Source: Flavobacteriales bacterium | GTDB lineage: Bacteria; Bacteroidota; Bacteroidia; Flavobacteriales_F; PHOS-HE28 | Direction: 5' to 3' | Assembly: GCA_016703005.1 (NCBI GenBank) | Contig: JADJCX010000029.1 | Location: 124,001 to 188,000 of the forward strand | Length of the DNA: 64,000 nucleotides | Shown: positions 1-7,973 of the stretch, piece by piece | Layout: each line of letters begins with the position of its first letter | How positions within the stretch are numbered: position 1 is the first letter of the stretch | Program-made: the position numbers and the translations under genes | Notes under the pieces: model-generated | Databases searched by the model: none | What the model was told of the DNA's origin: nothing | What the model saw: the letters and a program-made list of their open reading frames with translations, nothing else

Positions 1-839
1 GCCCCGGCCATGGGCCCGCCTGCGGAGGATGAGATGCTGACAACGTCGACCGGCCGCGAAAAGGCCAACCGAAGTGCCCCATCGACATAGCGCGCGTCCA
101 AGAGGCGTTGAACACTGTCCAAGGCGGTGAACATGCGCAGTTCCGCAGGGGTGGCAAGGCTATCCGTGCTGGTGCTCATCGCCTCGTCGCCAAAGGCTAT
201 CGCTTCGGTGGGGAGGTCGTACAAATGGTTGCCGTTCAGGTCGCGCAGGGCGAAGGCCTTGTAATTGCCCGGTCGCATGAAGTCCACTTGGGCGTGTCCT
301 TGTTCATCGGTGCGGGCGAAATAGTGCGGCTGGCAATTGCGCGGATCGCAGCTATCACCCTCGACGAACAGCAGCACTTCCACTCCTTTCATCGGCGCCA
401 GTGTTCGCGCATCGTTCACGGCAACACTCAACCGGGCCGAATCGATCACGCTGCCAGTGCTGAAGACGAAAGGCACGCCCTCGTACACATTGCTTTCCGT
501 GAGGTCAACGACCGCCTTTGCGAAGTCGAGCACGTAGGTCGTGTTCGGCAACAAGGCCTCCTCGAAACCGATCTGCACGGAGCGATCGCCCATCAAACGC
601 ACAGAAGGTTCTTTGGACAGCGGTGGCGAAACCACCAGATTCTCGCGGATGCTCTTCAATTGAACACGTTCGCTGAAGCGCAGGATGATGCGGTCGCCAG
701 CGAACCCCGTAGTCCTTTGCAATGGGGTACTCTCCTCTAGCAGTGGGCCTTTCTCATCCTTCTCTCCGCCCGTTGGTTCGCGCACTTGGGCGCATGCTGC
801 CAGCAGCAGCACGAGGGAAAACGGCCAGTAACGTGGCAT
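1..839 (-). CDS. Ig-like domain lipoprotein, 3' end outside window
   Basis: The gene starts at 839 and runs off the left edge, leaving 279 residues. The N-terminus is a lipoprotein signal: a hydrophobic stretch ending in LAAC with the lipid-bearing Cys at residue 16. A short linker with GGEKDEKGP leads into a bacterial Ig-like (Big_5/SbsA type) domain, roughly residues 30-125. It shows the familiar pattern of this Bacteroidota family: FAGDRIILRFSERVQL, then LPNTTYVLDF, then FVFSTG. After it comes a second beta-rich segment with YKAFALRDLNGNHLYD, a carboxypeptidase-regulatory-like fold by pattern. It is probably an envelope lipoprotein of unknown role. The start lies 5 bases after the msrC stop, so the two are probably co-transcribed. 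The call of family is firm; function is not known. Confidence 0.8.
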   Translation of the reverse strand, partial: MPRYWPFSLVLLLAACAQVREPTGGEKDEKGPLLEESTPLQRTTGFAGDRIILRFSERVQLKSIRENLVVSPPLSKEPSVRLMGDRSVQIGFEEALLPNTTYVLDFAKAVVDLTESNVYEGVPFVFSTGSVIDSARLSVAVNDARTLAPMKGVEVLLFVEGDSCDPRNCQPHYFARTDEQGHAQVDFMRPGNYKAFALRDLNGNHLYDLPTEAIAFGDEAMSTSTDSLATPAELRMFTALDSVQRLLDARYVDGALRLAFSRPVDVVSISSSAGGPMAG

Positions 840-844
840 AGGGT

Positions 845-1333
845 TCAGTCGAAGAGCGGTTCGAGCAGCCCCAACAGTCGGGCCAACGCCTGCGCATCCA
901 CTTCAGTGAAATCATCCAGTTGCGAGCTGTCGATGTCGAGCACGGCATGCACCCGGTTGTCGCGCCCGCGCAATGGCACTACGATCTCGCTCTTGCTCAA
1001 CGCGCTACAGGCAATGTGGCCCGGGAATTTGTCCACGTCCGGAACGATCAGTGTTCGCTCCTCGGCCCATGCGGTTCCACACACGCCCTTGCCATGACCA
1101 ATGCGCATGCATGCCACGGGACCTTGGAATGGGCCCAGCACCAATTCAGCGCCCATCACCCGGTAAAAGCCGACCCAATGCCAGCCAAAAGCCTCCTTGA
1201 TCGCCGCGCCCATGTTGGCCATCGCCGCGATCGGGTCGCGCTCATCCTCCAACAACTGCTTCATCTGTGGATAGAGTGAACTGTACAGCGCGAAGCGGTC
1301 AGCGGTCTTCGGAAGTGTGAGGGTTTCGGACAT
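845..1333 (-). CDS. msrC: Free methionine-(R)-sulfoxide reductase (GAF domain)
   Basis: This 162-residue protein is a single GAF domain of the fRMsr family, which reduces free L-methionine-(R)-sulfoxide in the cytoplasm using thioredoxin. The three family cysteines are present as Cys75 (VACMRI), Cys85 (GKGVCGTAW) and Cys109 (GHIACSA). Their spacing of 10 and 24 residues equals that of the known enzymes. LDIDSSQLDDF near the C-terminus is also typical. The length is normal for the family. It is the first gene of a two-gene minus-strand unit with the Ig-like lipoprotein. A TATCTTCG promoter-like element lies 28 bases upstream. It probably takes part in oxidative damage repair, next to the divergent iron-sulfur operon that is itself oxidation sensitive. 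Confidence 0.93.
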   Translation of the reverse strand: MSETLTLPKTADRFALYSSLYPQMKQLLEDERDPIAAMANMGAAIKEAFGWHWVGFYRVMGAELVLGPFQGPVACMRIGHGKGVCGTAWAEERTLIVPDVDKFPGHIACSALSKSEIVVPLRGRDNRVHAVLDIDSSQLDDFTEVDAQALARLLGLLEPLFD

Positions 1334-1361
1334 GTCGTTACGCCTGCGGATCGAGGGGCGG

Positions 1362-1369
1362 CGAAGATA
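1362..1369 (-). promoter_or_regulatory. Putative -7 promoter element of msrC
   Basis: TATCTTCG on the minus strand, followed by CCGCCCC, 28 bases before the msrC start. It fits the TANNTTYG pattern seen ahead of several other genes in this window. No clear -33 element was recognised. Confidence 0.4.
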
Positions 1370-1484
1370 TCCGGGGGCATTGCGTGATCATGGGGCCATC
1401 ACCCCCTCTTCACCATCCTGCGAAAGCGATGGGCTGCCGCTTCCGCGACTTGTTCCAATCTATTCGCAGCAAGGTGTCGAGGCC

Positions 1485-1492
1485 TACATTTG
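1485..1492 (+). promoter_or_regulatory. Putative -7 promoter element of the suf operon
   Basis: TACATTTG matches the Bacteroidota -7 consensus TANNTTTG exactly. A TTCG at 1463-1466 lies at about the right distance for a weak -33 element. Transcription would then begin near 1498, just before the palindrome at 1502-1526, which suits repression by a bound regulator. Confidence 0.55.
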
Positions 1493-1501
1493 CGGACCCC
1501 T

Positions 1502-1526
1502 ACTGTTTAGAACCCATCTAAATAGT
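1502..1526 (+). promoter_or_regulatory. Palindromic operator-like site ahead of sufC
   Basis: The arms TTTAGA (1506-1511) and TCTAAA (1517-1522) are perfect inverted repeats around a 5-base spacer. The symmetry extends outward to 10-base arms with one mismatch. The core TTTAGAACCCATCTAAA differs at one base from the Irr/ICE-box consensus TTTAGAANNNTTCTAAA known from alphaproteobacteria, and it also resembles sites of other metal-sensing regulators. It lies between the -7 element and the sufC start. The binding protein is not known from this window; a Fur-, DtxR- or Rrf2-family iron or Fe-S sensor is the natural inference. Confidence 0.5.
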
Positions 1527-1557
1527 AATGCGGACTACCAAAGGAGCCAACGAAGCG

Positions 1558-2304
1558 ATGCTATCGATCAAAAACCTCAGTGCGAAAATTGAAGGCAAGG
1601 ACATCCTGAAGGGTCTGAACCTCGACGTGAAGGCTGGTGAAGTGCATGCGATCATGGGCCCGAACGGCTCAGGTAAGAGCACCTTGGCTAACGTCCTCGC
1701 GGGACGAGAAGAGTATGAAGTCACCGGAGGTTCCGTGACCTACCAAGGTCAAGACCTGCTGGAGCTCTCTCCTGAGGAACGCGCATGGAAAGGCATCTTC
1801 CTCGCCTTCCAATACCCGGTGGAGATCCCCGGCGTGAGCAACATGAACTTCCTGCGCACGGCCATGAACGAGACCCGCAAGGCCAACGGTCTCGCGGAGC
1901 TCGGCGGCAAGGATTTCCTGACGCTCGTCCGCGAACGCGCCAAGTTGGTTGAGATGGACGCCGACCTGATGAACCGCAACCTGAACGTGGGCTTCAGCGG
2001 TGGCGAGAAGAAGCGCAACGAGATCTTTCAAATGGCGATGCTCGAACCCAAGCTGGGCATCCTCGATGAAACCGATAGCGGCCTGGACATCGACGCGCTG
2101 CGCATCGTGGCTGGCGGCGTGAACACGCTGCGCACGAAGGACAATGCCTTCATCGTGGTAACGCACTACCAACGCCTGCTGGATCACATCGTGCCTGATG
2201 TTGTACACGTGATGGCCGACGGCCGCATCATCAAGAGCGGACCAAAGGAACTGGCGCTGGAGCTGGAAGAGAAGGGATATGATTGGGTGAAGGAGGTGAA
2301 CTAA
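1558..2304 (+). CDS. sufC: Fe-S cluster assembly ATPase SufC
   Basis: A 248-residue ABC-type ATPase that powers the SufBCD scaffold during cytoplasmic iron-sulfur cluster assembly. The Walker A motif is GPNGSGKST near residue 35. The signature is FSGGEKKRNE and Walker B reads LGILDETDSGLDIDAL, which is the SufC-specific form. I chose the ATG at 1558 (MLSIKNLSAK) because known SufC proteins begin there and AGGAG lies 11 bases upstream; the frame is also open to an ATG at 1528. It is the first gene after the promoter and palindrome. The normal Bacteroidota partner sufB, usually just upstream of sufC, is absent here. Confidence 0.97.
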   Translation: MLSIKNLSAKIEGKDILKGLNLDVKAGEVHAIMGPNGSGKSTLANVLAGREEYEVTGGSVTYQGQDLLELSPEERAWKGIFLAFQYPVEIPGVSNMNFLRTAMNETRKANGLAELGGKDFLTLVRERAKLVEMDADLMNRNLNVGFSGGEKKRNEIFQMAMLEPKLGILDETDSGLDIDALRIVAGGVNTLRTKDNAFIVVTHYQRLLDHIVPDVVHVMADGRIIKSGPKELALELEEKGYDWVKEVN

Positions 2305-2315
2305 GATTGAAAGTC

Positions 2316-2639
2316 ATGGGTCTGTTTGGTTTCGGCAAGAAGAAGGACCAGGACCAGTGGGGGTTCCCTGTGGGTCCGAACACCGCCGTCTTCACCACAT
2401 CGTTCGTTCTCGATGGGAAGCCGGTGACGTACGTGTCTCATGACATCGACGGTGACTGGCAGTTCTTCAGCGAAGACAAGTATGCAGACTTCGAAGCAGT
2501 AGCTAAGGTTGTCGGTCTCAAGGAGATGATCGAACACGATCCCACACTTGCCAGCCTGTTTGAACTGCCCAAAGGCATGGCGGTCACCCGCGCGCGCATC
2601 GGCGATCAATGGAAGGCACATAAGCTCGATGCCGAATGA
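2316..2639 (+). CDS. DUF2185-like protein inside the suf operon
   Basis: A 107-residue protein starting MGLFGFGKKKDQ, 11 bases after sufC. Its stop overlaps the sufD start as ATGA, so translation is likely coupled. The middle carries THVSHDxDGDWQF-type residues (VSHDIDGDWQFFSED) and the end carries HDPTLASLFELPKGM followed by RIGDQW. That pattern resembles DUF2185, a family of unknown function. No signal peptide or membrane segment is visible, so it is cytoplasmic. No cysteine is present, so it cannot itself ligate a cluster through Cys. Its fixed place between sufC and sufD suggests a role in the pathway, but that is inference only. The start at 2316 is preferred over an in-frame start at 2283 that would overlap sufC. 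Confidence 0.75.
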   Translation: MGLFGFGKKKDQDQWGFPVGPNTAVFTTSFVLDGKPVTYVSHDIDGDWQFFSEDKYADFEAVAKVVGLKEMIEHDPTLASLFELPKGMAVTRARIGDQWKAHKLDAE

Positions 2640-3902
2640 ACATGAGCGCAACAATTATAGACCCCAAGGCCACCGTGCTCCCGCTGCTCGAAGGTTCCAC
2701 CTGGCCCGGCGCCGCCGAAGCAATGGCACAGGTGAACGCCATGCCCGTTCCCGGCATCAAGACCGAAGCGTGGAAATACACGCGCGTCGGCAAGCTGTTC
2801 AAGGATGCATACGTGGCGCCGAATGGCGAGGCGATTGTCACGATGCCCGCGCGCCTGCCATTCAATGTCACTCGCGTGGTATTCGTCAACGGCCACTTCC
2901 GCGCAGACCTCAGTGATGATATGAAGGCCGACAAGGGCATCGTCATCGACAGTCTGAAGCACCATCTGGCCCATGGCCCGGTGAAGGCCCACTACGGACA
3001 GGTCGCGCCTATCGGCGATCGGCTCTTCACGGCGATGAACGCCGCTGCGCCCACCGACGGCCTGATCATCCTCGCCACCAAAGGCACGAAGACCAGTAAG
3101 CCGATCCACGTCCTGCACATCACATACGGTGATCAGCAGTTGATCCAGCCGCGTGACCTCTTCATGTTGCATGAAGGCGCTGCTGTGGAAGTGATCATTG
3201 AACACATCGGTACCGACGCATCATCCTCGCTGGTGAACAGCATCCGCGAAAGTGTCATCGGTGAAGGCGCGAACCTCAGCATCCATCTGCTCCAGAACGA
3301 AGCGAGTGGTCCCGCACATCGGTCTCGATGGTGTTTCAATCGGTGCGAAAGGCCGCTTCAGCATCGACACAACGATCTTGAACGGTTCACTTGTGCGCAA
3401 CGAAGTGAACGTGGCCCTCGCTGGTCCTGAAGCACATGCGGAACTGAACGGCGTGTACGTCCTCAACGGCACCACACACTGCGATAACCACACCTACATC
3501 GGCCACGACGTTCCGGACTGCACGAGCGACGAGCTCTACAAAGGGATAATCGCGGAGAAAGGCACGGGCGTGTTCAATGGCAAGGTGTGCGTGAAGCAGG
3601 ATGCCCAGCGCACCCGCGCCTACCAGAGCAACGCGAACATCCTGCAAGGCGATGACGCGCGCATCTTCACCAAGCCTGAACTGGAGATCTACGCGGACGA
3701 CGTGAAGTGCAGCCACGGTTGCACCATCGGTCGCCTGGATGAGAAGGGCCTGTTCTACCTGCGTTCGCGCGGCGTGAGCGAAGCTGAAGCACGCCGCATG
3801 CTGTCGCACGCGTTCATGACGGACGTGTTGGAGCGCATCACGAACGAGGATTGGCGGAAGCACCTAGCATCGCTCATCGATGCGAAGCTCGAAGCGCTAT
3901 GA
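2636..3902 (+). pseudogene. sufD: Fe-S cluster assembly protein SufD, single frameshift
   Basis: SufD is the SufB partner in the SufBC2D scaffold. The first 222 residues read in one frame from 2636 and end LLQNEASG. The rest reads in the next frame, from about VPHIGLDGVS onward, and includes the strongly conserved DVKCSHGCTIGRLDE and FYLRSRGV blocks. The switch must fall between 3302 and 3311 and needs one extra base or two missing bases. Joined, the protein is about 421 residues, the normal SufD length, and both halves are well conserved. A sequencing error or a very recent mutation is therefore likelier than decay. The stop overlaps the sufS start as ATGA. Confidence 0.9.
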
Positions 3903-5143
3903 GCACCAAAGCTGAAGCGGCTACGAAGAAGGGCTACGATGTCGAGGAGATCCGTGCGCAGTTCCCGATCTTAAAGGAACTGGTGCACGGTAAACCACTC
4001 GTATACTTCGACAACGCCGCCACCAGCCAAAAGCCGCGCCGTGTGATCAAGGCGGAGAGCGCTTACTACGCGACGATCAACGCCAACGTGCATCGCGGTG
4101 TGCATGCGCTGAGCACGAAGGCCACCGAGGCTCAAGAGGCCGCGCGAGAAACCATCCGCAAGCATATCAACGCGAAGCGCGCGCACGAGATCATCTTCAC
4201 CAGCGGAACAACGGCGAGCATCAATCTTGCTGCGACAAGTCTTGGCCAACTGCTGCTGAAGAAAGGCGACGAGGTGGTGATCAGCGGCATGGAGCACCAC
4301 AGCAACATCGTGCCCTGGCAACTGGCCTGTGAACGACATGGCGCCACGCTGAAGGTGATCCCGATCACGGATAGCGGAGAGTGGGACCTGAGGCAAGTGC
4401 CGTTCTCCGATAAGACAAGGATCCTCGCCATCAGCCACGTGAGCAACACGCTGGGCACAATCAATCCGGTGAAGAAGTTGATCGCCCAAGCGAAGAAGAA
4501 AGGCATCGTAACGGTGGTGGATGGCGCGCAAGCAGTTCCGCACCTGAAGATCGATGTGCAAGACCTCGGCTGCGACCTCTATGCCTTCAGTGGACACAAG
4601 GCCTATGGCCCGACCGGCACAGGTGTGCTTTACGGCCGCGAGGACCTGTTGAACCAAATGCCTCCCTGGCAAGGCGGCGGCGAAATGATCGACGTGGTCA
4701 CCTTCGAGAAGACCACCTATGCCAAGCTGCCCTTCAAGTTCGAGGCCGGCACGCCGCACATCGCCGGCATCATCGGGCTGGGCGAGGCCTTCCGCTGGAT
4801 GCAGGATTATGACCTCTCCGCCATGGCCGCGTATGAGCACACGTTGCTCGAACACGCGACCAAGGAACTGCTCACCATCGAAGGGCTGCGCATCATCGGC
4901 ACCGCGAAGGAGAAGGTGGGCGTGATCAGCCTCGTGATCGACGGTGTACACCACTACGACCTCGGCACGCTGCTCGATCAACAAGGCATCGCCGTGCGCA
5001 CAGGCCACCACTGCACGCAGCCACTGATGGAGCACTTCGGTGTGAGCGGAACCACGCGGGCGAGCTTCGCCTGCTTCAATACCATCGCGGAGGTGGATGC
5101 AATGGTCGCTGGGGTGAAGAAAGGTGTGAAGATGTTGCGATGA
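3899..5143 (+). CDS. sufS: Cysteine desulfurase SufS
   Basis: A 414-residue group II cysteine desulfurase, PLP-dependent, that removes sulfur from cysteine and passes it to SufE. The PLP lysine is Lys234 in FSGHKAYGPTG. The persulfide-carrying cysteine is Cys372 in TGHHCTQPLM. GMEHHSNIVPWQ and the DGAQAVPH cofactor aspartate are present. The start at 3899 (MSTKAEA) overlaps the sufD stop as ATGA; an in-frame start 48 bases earlier would lie inside sufD and is not needed. The 3' end overlaps the next gene, the small lipoprotein, in the same way. Confidence 0.97.
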   Translation: MSTKAEAATKKGYDVEEIRAQFPILKELVHGKPLVYFDNAATSQKPRRVIKAESAYYATINANVHRGVHALSTKATEAQEAARETIRKHINAKRAHEIIFTSGTTASINLAATSLGQLLLKKGDEVVISGMEHHSNIVPWQLACERHGATLKVIPITDSGEWDLRQVPFSDKTRILAISHVSNTLGTINPVKKLIAQAKKKGIVTVVDGAQAVPHLKIDVQDLGCDLYAFSGHKAYGPTGTGVLYGREDLLNQMPPWQGGGEMIDVVTFEKTTYAKLPFKFEAGTPHIAGIIGLGEAFRWMQDYDLSAMAAYEHTLLEHATKELLTIEGLRIIGTAKEKVGVISLVIDGVHHYDLGTLLDQQGIAVRTGHHCTQPLMEHFGVSGTTRASFACFNTIAEVDAMVAGVKKGVKMLR

Positions 5144-5532
5144 AAGCGTTCGTGTACATAGCGTTGATGTGCATCCTTGCTTCTTCGTGCAGCTCGGATG
5201 ACAAGCGTGAGTCGGATGTTAAATTTCCAACCCACATCGTGGTCTCCGTGCCATCACCGGACAGCACGGTAGCTGCAGTTCTGTATCACTGGAAGATTGC
5301 TGGCGACGACCTGCTTGGTGCGAATGACCGATGGAGCTTGGGCTTCGTGAGGGGTGAGACCAAATGGCATATTGAGAGGGAGCTTGGGGAAGGTCATGGC
5401 ACTTATGAAGGAGGTGTGCTCGACATTGAATGGGTTGATGGACACCGGGTGAAAGTCATCCGTCGTTTGGACGATCAGGATGCGAATCTTCTCTTCGACC
5501 TACGCAGTAACGAATTCAGTCCTGCAGAATGA
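5140..5532 (+). CDS. Small lipoprotein of unknown function in the suf operon
   Basis: This 130-residue protein has a lipoprotein signal, MKAFVYIALMCILASSC, with the lipid Cys at residue 17. Beyond it the sequence is short beta-strand-like segments: VSVPSPDSTVAAVLYHWK, then DRWSLGFVRG and GVLDIEWVDGHRVKVI. I do not recognise a family. Both ends overlap their neighbours by ATGA, with sufS before and sufE-DUF59 after, so it is translated with the pathway although an exported lipoprotein cannot act in cytoplasmic cluster assembly. It could be an insertion into the operon. Its GC is a little lower than that of its neighbours by eye, which would fit later acquisition, but I have not measured this. 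Confidence 0.75.
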   Translation: MKAFVYIALMCILASSCSSDDKRESDVKFPTHIVVSVPSPDSTVAAVLYHWKIAGDDLLGANDRWSLGFVRGETKWHIERELGEGHGTYEGGVLDIEWVDGHRVKVIRRLDDQDANLLFDLRSNEFSPAE

Positions 5533-6278
5533 CTGCTGCGCTGTCCATCGCCCAAGCCCAACAAGAAGTGGTGGATGAGTTCGCCCTCTTCAGCGATTGG
5601 CAGGACCGCTACGAGCACCTGATCGAGCTGGGCAAGGATCTGCCGTTGATCGCGCCGGAGAAGAAGACCGAAGAGAACATCGTGCGCGGCTGTCAATCGC
5701 GCGTGTGGCTCAATGCAGAACAGAAGAACGGCCTCGTACACTTCACCGCCGACAGCGATGCCATGATCACCAAGGGCCTTATCGCATTGCTCGTGCGTGT
5801 GCTGAACGACCGAACCCCACAAGAGATCCTGGGCACACCGCTCACCTTCATCGATGCCATCGGCCTGCGCGAGCACTTGAGCCCGAACCGGAGCAACGGC
5901 CTCAGCGCAATGATGGACCAGATGAAACGCTACGCCCTCGCCTATTCCTCCAAGTCCCTGACGCCCGAGGAGAAGAAACAACTGGAGGAGAGCATCATCA
6001 ATGCGCTCAAGGCCATCTATGATCCGGAGATCCCCGTGGACATCTACGAGCTGGGGCTGATCTACGATGTGGTGATCCACGACGATGCCAGCGTATACAT
6101 CAAGATGACCCTGACCAGTCCAGCGTGCCCCGTAGCGGGAACGCTGCCCGGTGAAGTGGAGCAGAAAGTGGCCGGTGTGCCGGGCGTGAACGGCGCCAAA
6201 GTGGAGATCACCTTCGAGCCTGCTTGGGACCGTACGATGATGAGCGAGGCGGCGCAGTTGGAACTGGGCTTCATGTAA
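5529..6278 (+). CDS. sufE: SufE-DUF59 (SufT/MIP18-like) fusion protein
   Basis: A 249-residue fusion. Residues 1-140 are SufE, the sulfur acceptor from SufS, with the acceptor cysteine at 55 in IVRGCQSRVW. Residues about 150-249 are a DUF59 (MIP18, SufT/PaaD-like) domain with DPEIPVDIYELGLIYDV, Cys200 in LTSPACPVAGTLP, and FEPAWDRTMMSE near the end. DUF59 proteins act late in cluster assembly or transfer. The two domains are usually encoded by separate adjacent genes. The linker (YSSKSLTPEEKKQ) is short and charged. No frameshift or stop lies between them. It is the last gene of the operon, overlapping the lipoprotein stop by ATGA. Confidence 0.92.
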   Translation: MTAALSIAQAQQEVVDEFALFSDWQDRYEHLIELGKDLPLIAPEKKTEENIVRGCQSRVWLNAEQKNGLVHFTADSDAMITKGLIALLVRVLNDRTPQEILGTPLTFIDAIGLREHLSPNRSNGLSAMMDQMKRYALAYSSKSLTPEEKKQLEESIINALKAIYDPEIPVDIYELGLIYDVVIHDDASVYIKMTLTSPACPVAGTLPGEVEQKVAGVPGVNGAKVEITFEPAWDRTMMSEAAQLELGFM

Positions 6279-6321
6279 GCCATCCCGAATTCTCGTGAGC
6301 GGGGGTGCGGATGTACATCGG

Positions 6322-6329
6322 TACATTCG
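6322..6329 (+). promoter_or_regulatory. Putative -7 promoter element (TACATTCG)
   Basis: TACATTCG, 22 bases before the ATG at 6352. The same octamer occurs at 7974 and 12234, each just upstream of a start codon. It suggests that the secreted-protein gene at 6352 has its own promoter after the suf operon. Confidence 0.4.
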
Positions 6330-6351
6330 ATCCACTCAACAACCAGCCCAC

Positions 6352-7425
6352 ATGAATCCACGCTACGCTCTTCTCGCAGCTCCGCTCCTCTTTGCAGCTG
6401 CGCTACCGCTCTCCGCTCAACTCACCATCCTCAGCCAGTTCGACCCCTCCAACACCGGCGGAACGTGTGGCATCGCGTACAACTCCCCGGCGGGCGAGAT
6501 CATGGTGATCGGATGCTCGGCGAGCACGATCGATCGTTATGCGGAGGATGGCACCTTCATTTCATCGGCAACGATGGTGGGCGGATCGGCGAACGACGTG
6601 GACATCGACATGTCGCCTTCGGACCTGACCATGAACGGCACCTTCGTGGCCCAAGGACAACTGCTGCTGGTGAACGGGGAGAGCGGGGTGGCGGAGATCT
6701 ACGCCATTGATGAAGCAACGAATGCCGTGATCGACACGCTAGCAGCGGGTTTCGGGAGCAGCCATGTTGTGGGCGGATCTTATCATCCACAGCGTGGCAC
6801 TTTCTTTCTAGTGCAGGACAATGTGCCCGGAGGTTTCGAGGAGAACCGGGTGGCCGAGATCGATGCGACCACGGGTGATACGCTTCAGACCTTCTCCGTG
6901 CAGCCATACTTCGATGTCAACTATGGCGATCTGGACATTTCGCCGATCTCAGGTCATCTGTTCATCGTGAGCAGTTCCGATGATGGCATCGCGGAGTTCA
7001 CGGCGGATGGTGTCTTTATTACCGAGCATGTGCTGCCCGTCGGAGTCTCCAGCCTTAGTGGCATAGCCCTGGACAACGACCTGCAAGGCGCGTGGGTTTG
7101 CAATACGGGCGGCGTGGTGTACAAGCTCGGAAACTTCCCGATCGGCATCAGTGAGGAAATCGCTGCCGATCCGTTCATTCAGGTTTTTCCGAACCCCGCG
7201 AACGATCGTGTTGAACTCGTTCTGGATGTGGAACGGTCGGCCAAATACAGCATCGTGTTGCACGATGTGGCAGGCCGCGCTGTACAGGTGGTCTTCAACG
7301 GCACACTGCCGACCGGTAGCCGGCGCATCCCCTTGGACGTGAGCGCGCTGAACGTTGGATGCTACTCCGTCCTTGTGTCCGGTCCCGGGGTTTCCATCCC
7401 GCGCAGCTTGATCGTGGCGCGATAG
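6352..7425 (+). CDS. Secreted beta-propeller-like protein with T9SS type A tail
   Basis: A 357-residue exported protein. The start at 6352 gives a clean signal peptide (MNPRYALLAAPLLFAAALPLSAQ). The body, about residues 25-275, has repeated short blades such as GGTCGIAYNSPAGEIMVIGC and GSYHPQRGTFFLVQD, the look of an NHL- or SdiA-regulated-type propeller. The final 80 residues are a T9SS type A sorting domain: VFPNPANDRVELVLD, then LHDVAGRAV, then LNVGCYSVLVSG. It would cross the outer membrane by T9SS and be attached to the surface or released. The precise function is unknown. An in-frame start at 6295 would add a tail before the signal peptide and is rejected. Confidence 0.85.
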   Translation: MNPRYALLAAPLLFAAALPLSAQLTILSQFDPSNTGGTCGIAYNSPAGEIMVIGCSASTIDRYAEDGTFISSATMVGGSANDVDIDMSPSDLTMNGTFVAQGQLLLVNGESGVAEIYAIDEATNAVIDTLAAGFGSSHVVGGSYHPQRGTFFLVQDNVPGGFEENRVAEIDATTGDTLQTFSVQPYFDVNYGDLDISPISGHLFIVSSSDDGIAEFTADGVFITEHVLPVGVSSLSGIALDNDLQGAWVCNTGGVVYKLGNFPIGISEEIAADPFIQVFPNPANDRVELVLDVERSAKYSIVLHDVAGRAVQVVFNGTLPTGSRRIPLDVSALNVGCYSVLVSGPGVSIPRSLIVAR

Positions 7426-7461
7426 TCCGCGTTGCGGCCGTTGCGCGGTAGTTTTGGGGCG

Positions 7462-7971
7462 ATGTCCGAGATCATTAATAAAGTCGCGACCAGCGGAATC
7501 ATCACCCTCGATCTGGAGGAGATCTATCCCCAGGGCGAACGCGCGGTGTTCGACCTCAAACCGCTGTTGTGGCAGGAGATCGCGCTGAAGGAGGAAGACC
7601 TGCGCACTTTCGCAAAGACACAAGACTGGTCGCAGTACAAAGACAAGTTCGTAGCGGTGCATTGTTCTGCCGATGCGATCATCCCCACTTGGGCATTCAT
7701 GCTGGTGGCAACGCACCTGCAACCGCATGCGGTGTTCGTAACGCAGGGCGATGCCGATCAACTGGAGCGTGCGGTGTTCACGCGCTTCGTGCAGCAGTTG
7801 GATGTAGAACCGTACCGCAACGCACGGGTGGTGGTGAAGGGCTGCAGTAAACTCCCCGTTCCCCTGAACGCATACGTGGAACTGAGCGCGAAGCTCCTGC
7901 CCGTGGTGAAGAGTCTGATGTTCGGGGAGCCGTGCAGTACGGTACCGCTGTACAAGGCGCCGAAGGCGTAG
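7462..7971 (+). CDS. DUF2480 family protein
   Basis: A 169-residue cytoplasmic protein of the Bacteroidota-specific DUF2480 family. It begins MSEIINKVATSGIITLDLEE, the characteristic family opening, and continues with FDLKPLLWQEIALKEEDLR and VAVHCSADAIIPTWAFMLV. A VVVKGCSK segment lies near residue 130. Function is unknown. The start at 7462 is chosen because the family begins there; the frame is open a further 30 bases upstream. It is separated from the upstream T9SS gene by 36 bases and from the metalloprotease by 15. Confidence 0.92.
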   Translation: MSEIINKVATSGIITLDLEEIYPQGERAVFDLKPLLWQEIALKEEDLRTFAKTQDWSQYKDKFVAVHCSADAIIPTWAFMLVATHLQPHAVFVTQGDADQLERAVFTRFVQQLDVEPYRNARVVVKGCSKLPVPLNAYVELSAKLLPVVKSLMFGEPCSTVPLYKAPKA

Positions 7972-7973
7972 GC

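Noticed and set aside
3971..5035. A 354-codon minus-strand frame within sufS
   Set aside because: Antisense shadow of a strongly conserved gene; no independent family features.
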